Shown piece after piece: positions 59,297 through 64,000 of a DNA stretch of 64,000 bases. Source of the DNA: Nonomuraea aurantiaca. Lineage in GTDB: Bacteria > Actinomycetota > Actinomycetes > Streptosporangiales > Streptosporangiaceae. Made by a program: the position numbers and the translations under genes. The first letter of the stretch is position 1. Every line of letters starts with the position of its first letter. Location: positions 62,001-126,000 of the forward strand of contig NZ_JAIWNB010000020.1 of NCBI RefSeq assembly GCF_020215705.1, given 5' to 3'. The notes under the pieces were generated by a model. That model did no database searches and was not told the DNA's origin. It worked only from the letters and a program-made list of their open reading frames with translations.

Positions 59297-60202
59297 GTGA
59301 AGCACCTGTATATAGGCGGATATGGGCCCGGCATCGTCACCCCCGGCGGAGAGCTGACCCGCCTCACCTCGTCCTCGTTCCTGGCCGCGCACCCGAAGCT
59401 GCCGGTGCTGTACGCGGTGGGCGAGCTGGCCCAGGGCTGGCTGAGCGCGTTCAGCACGGAGGAGGCCGCGCTCGCCCCCCTGGACGAGCGGCCCAGCATG
59501 GGTGACAGCCCCTGCCACGTGGCGGTCGATCCGGAGGGCGAGCTGCTCGCCGTCGCCAACTACGGCGACGGCACGGTCAGCCTGCATCACCTCGACGCCC
59601 GCGGCGCGTTCGAGGGACGCCCGATCGTGCTGCGCCACGAGGGCTCCGGTCCGCACCCCGAGCGCCAGGAGGGCTCGCACGCCCACCAGACGGTCTTCCA
59701 CGACGGCCTGCTGTACGTCTCCGACCTGGGCACCGACCAGATCCGCCGCTACACCCCCGAGGGCGAGGTGCTGGAGCCGATGCGCCTGACCCCGGGCACC
59801 GGGCCGCGCCACATGGTCTTCTCCGGCTCGCGCCTGTACGTCGTGGGCGAGCTCGACGGCATCGTCACCCTCATCGACGGCGAGAAGACGGCGGGCGCCC
59901 TCGCCTCGCGCGCCGAGGGCGTCAACCAGCCCTCCCACCTCGACCTGGACGGGGACTTCCTGTACGTGGCCAACCGCGGCCCCAACACGATCACCGTGCT
60001 GCGCGCCGAGGACCTGACGTCGGTGGCCGAGGTGCCCTCGGGCGGCGAGTGGCCCCGGCACTTCGCCATCGACGGCGACCGCCTGTACGTGGCCAACCAG
60101 CACTCGGGAGTGGTCACCGAGTTCGCGCTGGAGGACGGCGTGCCCACGCCGACGGGTGAGGTGCTGGAGGTCGAGAGCCCCTCTTGCGTCCTGCCGGCGT
60201 AA
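59297..60202 (+). CDS. Lactonase family (6-phosphogluconolactonase-like) propeller protein
   Basis: A 301-residue protein of the seven-bladed lactonase family (Lactonase/PF10282 type). Blade motifs include HVAVDPEGELLAVANYGDGT, GPRHMVFSGSRLYVVGELDG and FAIDGDRLYVANQHSG. Some members hydrolyse 6-phosphogluconolactone (Pgl), but the substrate here is not provable. There is no signal peptide. GTG 59297 gives the family-like start VKHLYIGGYG; ATG 59288 is the alternative. The last 24 bases including the stop codon are duplicated downstream. It is divergent from the HTH-GNAT gene. Confidence 0.86.
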   Translation: MKHLYIGGYGPGIVTPGGELTRLTSSSFLAAHPKLPVLYAVGELAQGWLSAFSTEEAALAPLDERPSMGDSPCHVAVDPEGELLAVANYGDGTVSLHHLDARGAFEGRPIVLRHEGSGPHPERQEGSHAHQTVFHDGLLYVSDLGTDQIRRYTPEGEVLEPMRLTPGTGPRHMVFSGSRLYVVGELDGIVTLIDGEKTAGALASRAEGVNQPSHLDLDGDFLYVANRGPNTITVLRAEDLTSVAEVPSGGEWPRHFAIDGDRLYVANQHSGVVTEFALEDGVPTPTGEVLEVESPSCVLPA

Positions 60203-60246
60203 AGGCCCTTACGCGTCCGGTGCCCTCTTGCGTGCTGCGGGCGTAA
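60179..60246 (+). repeat. Tail-of-gene duplication after the lactonase gene
   Basis: The last 24 bases of the lactonase gene including the stop (60179-60202) recur at 60223-60246 with two mismatches, in the same direction. The copy has no start codon. The rest of the 98-base gap holds no recognisable element. Confidence 0.85.
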
Positions 60247-60300
60247 GGACTTACCCAAGTCGCCGACCCCGTGGGCGGGCGGTCGTGACCATGGTCCGCT

Positions 60301-61650
60301 GTGCGCAAGTCCCTGATCATCCTGATCCTGCTGGCGTCCGCGTGCGGCACCACCACCCCCGCCGCCCCGGCCCACCCGTCCCCCCCGGCGCCTGAAGCCG
60401 CCGCGCCCGCCCCCGCTGAGGTGCCGGCCGCCCGGCCGGTGCGCTGGCGCATCACCGAGCGCGGGGCGGAGCACGAGATCGAGGGATACGCCGACCGCGT
60501 CAGCGTGCTGCCCGGCGAGCGATTCCGGATGCGCGTCTCCACGACCGCGCCGCGCTTCACCGCGCACGCCTTCCGCATGGGCACCCACCCGGCGGAGGTG
60601 TGGCACTCCGGCCCGTTCCCCGGGGTACGGCAGGCGCCGCCCCAGACGGTGGAGGGCATGGTCACGGCCGCCCACTGGAAGCCCTCGCTCACCGTCGACA
60701 CGACCGGCTGGCGGGAGGGCGCCTACCTGGTACGCCTGGACGCCTCCAGCGGCGGCCAGCGCTACGTCCCGATCACCGTACGCTCGGCCTCGACACAGGG
60801 GCGGGTGGTCCTGGTCAACGCGGTGACCACCTGGCAGGCGTACAACCTGTGGGGCGGCCGCAGCCTCTACCAGGGTCCGGGCGGGTTCGACGACCGCTCC
60901 CGCAAGGTGACCTTCGACCGGCCCTACGACACCTCGGGCGCGCGGCTCTTCCTCGACTTCGAGCTGTCCGCGATCGAGCTGGCCGAGCGGAGCGGGGTTC
61001 CGCTGGCCTACCTGACCAGCCTGGACCTGCGGCCCGGCGTGCTCGACGGGGCCAGGGCCGTGGTGTCCCTGGGGCATGACGAGTACTGGTCGCCCGGCAT
61101 GCGCGCCGCCGTCACCCAGGCCCGCGACGCCGGCACGAACCTGGCCTTCCTCGGCGCCAACGCCGTCTACTGGCGCATCGGGCTGTACGGTCGGATGATC
61201 ATGTGCGACAAGGAGAGCCAGTGCCCGCTCTGGCGCGCGTCCGCGCCGGAGAGCGCGCTGGTCGGGCAGGAGTACGACTGCTTCCCCGCCGAGGCCGCCT
61301 ACGTCCTGCGCAGACCCGGCCACTGGATCTTCGAGGGCACCCGGGGCAGGCGCTTCCCCGGCCTGGCCGGCGTCGAGACCGACAAGGTGTCCGCCGGCTC
61401 GCCCGAGAACATCAAGGTGCTGGCCCATTCGCCGGTCGACTGCGGCGGCCGGGCGACGTCCTCCGACAGCACCTACTACACCGCTCCGGGAGGGGCCGGG
61501 GTGTTCGCCTCCGGCACGATGCGCTGGGTGTGCGGGATGCGGGGAAGGCGGTGCGGCCACGGGGTCACCAAGGCCGCCGCCGCCTTCACCCGCCGCGCGA
61601 CGCGCAACATCCTGACCAGGTTCGCGGAGGGTCCGGCGGGGGCGCCTTAA
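60301..61650 (+). CDS. Lipoprotein with N,N-dimethylformamidase beta-subunit-like domain
   Basis: A 449-residue extracellular lipoprotein. The signal ends in lipobox LASAC with the cysteine at 15, followed by a Pro/Ala-rich linker (20-45). The rest matches the DMFase large-subunit C-terminal domain family: VTTWQAYNLWGGRSLYQ, LDFELSAIELAE, SLGHDEYWSPGMRAAV and LAFLGANAVYWR. Catalytic competence is uncertain because the family is mostly uncharacterised. It starts at GTG 60301 and overlaps the HTH-ClpN gene by four bases at the 3' end. Confidence 0.83.
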   Translation: MRKSLIILILLASACGTTTPAAPAHPSPPAPEAAAPAPAEVPAARPVRWRITERGAEHEIEGYADRVSVLPGERFRMRVSTTAPRFTAHAFRMGTHPAEVWHSGPFPGVRQAPPQTVEGMVTAAHWKPSLTVDTTGWREGAYLVRLDASSGGQRYVPITVRSASTQGRVVLVNAVTTWQAYNLWGGRSLYQGPGGFDDRSRKVTFDRPYDTSGARLFLDFELSAIELAERSGVPLAYLTSLDLRPGVLDGARAVVSLGHDEYWSPGMRAAVTQARDAGTNLAFLGANAVYWRIGLYGRMIMCDKESQCPLWRASAPESALVGQEYDCFPAEAAYVLRRPGHWIFEGTRGRRFPGLAGVETDKVSAGSPENIKVLAHSPVDCGGRATSSDSTYYTAPGGAGVFASGTMRWVCGMRGRRCGHGVTKAAAAFTRRATRNILTRFAEGPAGAP

Positions 61651-62375
61651 GGCTTCCCGCCGCGCCTCCGCAGGATCTCGGCGAGCATCCGCTGGATCTC
61701 GGACTCGGCGCCCTCCTTGGTCACGCCGAGCCCGGCGAGCGCGGTCGCGGCCGTCCCCTCGCCGAGTGACAGCACGCCGAGCAGGATGTGCTCGGTGCCG
61801 ATGAAGTTGTGGCCGAGCCGCAGGGCCTCGCGCAGCGTCAGCTCCAGGGCCTTCTTGCTCTGCGGGGCGTAGGGCGGCTTGTCGGGCGCGTTCTCGCTCG
61901 GCGGGGCGAGCATGGCCTTCATGACCTCCTCGACCCGCTCCAGCGGCGCGCCGAGCGTCACGATGGTCTTGGCCGCCAGCGCTTCCGGCTCGGTCAGCAG
62001 GCCGAGCACGAGGTGCTCGGCCTCGATGTACTCGCTGCCCGCCCTGATGGCCGCCTGCTCGGCCTGCACGATGACCGAGCGCGCCCGGTCGGTGTAGCGG
62101 GCGTAGGCGCGCAGCTCTTCGGCCAGCCCGCCCTCCTTGGGGACGAACCGTTTCTGGGCGGCCTGCTTGGTCACGCCCATGCTGCGGCCGATGTCGGTCC
62201 AGGAGGCGCCGGAGTGCCGGGCCCGGTCGACGAAGTGGCCGATGAGGTGGTCGGCCACCTCGCCCAGGTGCTCGCCCAGCGTCACAGCGTCGGAGAGCTG
62301 GCCCAGGGGGTCGCCGTCAGGGTGACGGCTCTTGATCGCGTTGATGAGGTCGTCGAGACGCACGGTCTGATCCAT
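61647..62375 (-). CDS. HTH-containing Clp N-terminal domain protein (no ATPase)
   Basis: A 242-residue protein. The N-terminal part contains a helix-turn-helix-like segment SWTDIGRSMGVTKQAAQKRF (about 57-76); the rest (about 85-235) is a double Clp_N domain with EAEHLVLGLLTEPEALAAKT and IGTEHILLGVLSLGEGTAAT, the part that ClpC uses to recognise substrates and adaptors. The AAA+ modules are absent. Two near-identical palindromes lie at its start. I infer an autoregulatory DNA-binding protein that senses proteins or damage through Clp_N. No signal peptide or protease motif is visible. Confidence 0.85.
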   Translation of the reverse strand: MDQTVRLDDLINAIKSRHPDGDPLGQLSDAVTLGEHLGEVADHLIGHFVDRARHSGASWTDIGRSMGVTKQAAQKRFVPKEGGLAEELRAYARYTDRARSVIVQAEQAAIRAGSEYIEAEHLVLGLLTEPEALAAKTIVTLGAPLERVEEVMKAMLAPPSENAPDKPPYAPQSKKALELTLREALRLGHNFIGTEHILLGVLSLGEGTAATALAGLGVTKEGAESEIQRMLAEILRRRGGKP

Positions 62376-62377
62376 GG

Positions 62378-62422
62378 GTCAACCTTAGGTTGACGATGCC
62401 CGATCGTCAACCTTTGGTTGAC
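62378..62422. promoter_or_regulatory. Twin palindromic operators of the HTH-ClpN gene
   Basis: GTCAACCTTAGGTTGAC (62378-62394, perfect 8+1+8) and GTCAACCTTTGGTTGAC (62406-62422, perfect 7+3+7) are 28 bases apart. The first abuts the start codon; the second overlaps the glpK 3' end (62407). TTGAC within the boxes could serve as -35 elements on the minus strand. The likely ligand is the HTH-ClpN protein itself. Confidence 0.85.
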
Positions 62423-63897
62423 GCTAGTGCGACGGCCGTCCGCCACCGCTCGTACGCGGCGTCGTCGCGGGCTCCCGGCTCGAAACGGCGGTCGAGCCGC
62501 CACGTCTCGCGCAGCTCGTCCGCCGACTCCCACACGCCCGAGCCGAGACCCGCCAGGAACGCCGCCCCGAGCGCGGTCGTCTCCTGGACCACCGGCCGCT
62601 CCACGACCGTGCCGAGCTGGTCGGCCTGCAACTGCATGAGCAGGTCGTTGCCGCTGGCCCCGCCGTCGGCCTTGAGCACCGGCCCGGAGCCGCCCGTCAT
62701 CACGCCCCCCGTCATCACGCCGCCCGTCATCACCTCGACCACGTCGCGCACCTCGAAGGCGATCGCCTCCAGCGTCGCCCTGACCAGATGGGCCCTGGTC
62801 GTGCCGCGCGTGATGCCGGTGATCAGGCCGCGCGCCTCCGGATCCCAGTACGGTGCGCCGAGCCCGGTCAGGGCGGGCACGAACACCACGCCGCCGCTGT
62901 CGGGCACCGTGCGGGCCACCGCCTCCGACTCCGGCGCGGTGCCGATCAGGCCCAGCCCGTCGCGCAGCCACTGCACGGCCGCGCCGGTCACGAAGACCGA
63001 GCCCTCCAGCGCGTACGTGATGTCTCCCGACGGCGTCTGCCAGGCGACGCTGGTGAGCAGGCCCGCGTCGGAGCGGACGATCTCGCCGCCGGTGTTGGCC
63101 AGGATGAACGAACCGGTGCCGTAGGTGCACTTCACCTCGCCCACCCGGAAACACGTCTGCCCGAACAGCGCCGCCTGCTGGTCGCCCGCCACGCCGCTGA
63201 TCGGCAGGCCGAGCCCGAGGAACGCGCCGGGGTCGGTCTGACCGAGCGCGCCGTAACTGGGCACGATCTCCGGCAGGGCGGTCTCGGGCACCCCGAACAG
63301 CTCGCACAGCTCGGGCTCCCATGATCCGGACGCCAGGCCGTACAGCAGGGTGCGCGAGGCGTTGGACGGGTCGGTCACGTGGCGCGCGCCCCCGGTGAGC
63401 CGGGCGATCAGGTAGGAGTCGACGGTGCCCACCGCCACTTCGCCCGACAGCACGCCCTCCCACGAGCTCCGGTCGTGCTCGGCCAGCCAGGTCAGCTTCG
63501 AGGCGGTGAAGTAGGGGTCGAGCCGCAGGCCGGTCAGCTCCGAGACGCGCGGCTCGTGGCCGGCCGAGCGCAGCCGCTCGCAGATGCCCGCGGTGCGTCG
63601 GTCCTGCCAGACGATCGCGCGGCGTGGCGCCGCCAGGGTGCGCCTGTCCCACAGGACCGCGGTCTCCCGCTGGTTGGTGATGCCGAGGCAGGCCGGCCTG
63701 GACGTGGCCGCGCGCAGGGCCGCCGCGCAGGCGCTCAGCGTGGCCTGCCAGATGTCCTCGGGGTTGTGCTCGACCCGGCCGGGCTCGGGGAAGTGCTGGG
63801 CGAACTCCTCGTAGCCCCTGGACTCGATCCGGCCGTCCTCGGTGACGACGAGCGCCGTCACCCCCGTCGTCCCGGCGTCTATGGCCAACACACTCAC
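62407..63897 (-). CDS. glpK: Glycerol kinase with internal 15-bp repeat insertion
   Basis: A 496-residue FGGY kinase that phosphorylates glycerol to glycerol-3-phosphate. AIDAGTTGVTALV (5-17) is the ATP site, NQRETAVLWDR (near 74-84) and the GDQQAALFGQ and TYGTGSFILANTG blocks are family signatures. Near residue 386 VMTGG is present three times in a row in a loop that is normally shorter. GTG 63897 has GGGAGG about seven bases upstream. A DasR-like palindrome lies 45 bases upstream. No glpF or glpD is visible inside the window. Confidence 0.93.
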   Translation of the reverse strand: MSVLAIDAGTTGVTALVVTEDGRIESRGYEEFAQHFPEPGRVEHNPEDIWQATLSACAAALRAATSRPACLGITNQRETAVLWDRRTLAAPRRAIVWQDRRTAGICERLRSAGHEPRVSELTGLRLDPYFTASKLTWLAEHDRSSWEGVLSGEVAVGTVDSYLIARLTGGARHVTDPSNASRTLLYGLASGSWEPELCELFGVPETALPEIVPSYGALGQTDPGAFLGLGLPISGVAGDQQAALFGQTCFRVGEVKCTYGTGSFILANTGGEIVRSDAGLLTSVAWQTPSGDITYALEGSVFVTGAAVQWLRDGLGLIGTAPESEAVARTVPDSGGVVFVPALTGLGAPYWDPEARGLITGITRGTTRAHLVRATLEAIAFEVRDVVEVMTGGVMTGGVMTGGSGPVLKADGGASGNDLLMQLQADQLGTVVERPVVQETTALGAAFLAGLGSGVWESADELRETWRLDRRFEPGARDDAAYERWRTAVALASTKG

Positions 63898-63941
63898 GAA
63901 ATCGCCTCCCGGAAAGGGCTTCCGCTCACTACGCTCGCGTT

Positions 63942-63953
63942 TGGTCTAGACCA
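63942..63953. promoter_or_regulatory. DasR-like (dre) palindrome upstream of glpK
   Basis: TGGTCTAGACCA (63942-63953) is a perfect palindrome, the core of the DasR responsive element (consensus ACTGGTCTAGACCAGT). Read on the minus strand it is AGTGGTCTAGACCAA. It is in the glpK leader and may also serve a gene beyond the window edge. Nothing further is recognised in 63954-64000. Confidence 0.7.
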
Positions 63954-64000
63954 CTGCCCGCGTGGACGGGCAGAATTGCGATCCAGGTCGTGAAACCGTT

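Noticed and set aside
1..64000. tRNA, rRNA, insertion sequence, prophage or biosynthetic cluster
   Set aside because: No cloverleaf, rRNA block, transposase/integrase motif, phage gene or PKS/NRPS domain was recognised by reading; a covariance-model search was not possible.

Overview
This is a chromosomal window from a high-GC, GTG-start-rich actinomycete. The ctaDF / ctaE-qcrCAB respiratory cluster, the actinobacterial aa3 oxidase subunit CtaF, a PimB-type mannosyltransferase, abundant Ser/Thr kinases and carbohydrate ABC transporters without their own ATPase all point to a filamentous actinobacterium. A member of the Streptosporangiales (Nonomuraea-like) is my best guess, by inference only. 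Most of the window is ordinary core genome. No rRNA, tRNA, CRISPR array, transposase or prophage gene was recognised.

Layout. 1-8.3 kb: end of ctaD, ctaF, an L,D-transpeptidase lipoprotein, trpD with a small receiver-like gene, then ctaE and qcrCAB (cytochrome bc1-aa3 supercomplex). 8.3-10.6 kb: a spacer carrying a duplicated scrap of qcrB and a dispersed repeat, then an Lrp-type ligand-binding protein and a DEDDh exonuclease/GIY-YIG fusion. 10.6-15.6 kb: two overlapping Ser/Thr kinase genes and a third membrane protein; the three together carry four related cysteine-containing ectodomains. 15.6-22.4 kb: a PH-domain membrane operon, a NarL-type two-component system, a phosphotransferase and a NYN-domain protein. 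22.5-28.8 kb: two NlpC/P60 peptidoglycan hydrolases, the second behind a c-di-AMP (ydaO-type) riboswitch and apparently started at CTG, two metallopeptidases, and pimB. 28.8-36.4 kb: two divergent sugar ABC import systems around a DeoR-family regulator.

36.4-45.7 kb: a coiled-coil protein, acyl-CoA synthetase, phosphoesterase, a SRPBCC/ArsA/DUF5304-like cluster, a ROK glucokinase behind a 16-bp tandem repeat, and a secreted propeller-like protein. 44.4-50.2 kb: a membrane protein, esterase and lysophospholipid acyltransferase around a divergent control region, a MarR/DoxX pair with two operator boxes, homocysteine methyltransferase, trehalose-phosphatase and a Crp-type regulator. 50.2-56 kb: a truncated YCII-like gene, a VIT/vWA protein coupled to a MerR regulator, Dps and a PhoX-like protein. 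55.5-64 kb: TetR/MMPL, HTH-GNAT/lactonase, a DMF-amidase-like lipoprotein, a HTH-ClpN autoregulator candidate and glpK with an internal repeat, ending at a DasR-like palindrome.

A recurring theme is short direct duplications in spacers, several of them beginning at or just after a stop codon, together with perfect operator palindromes in most divergent promoter regions. Start sites were chosen from Shine-Dalgarno spacing, overlap with the upstream stop codon and family N-termini; doubtful ones are flagged.
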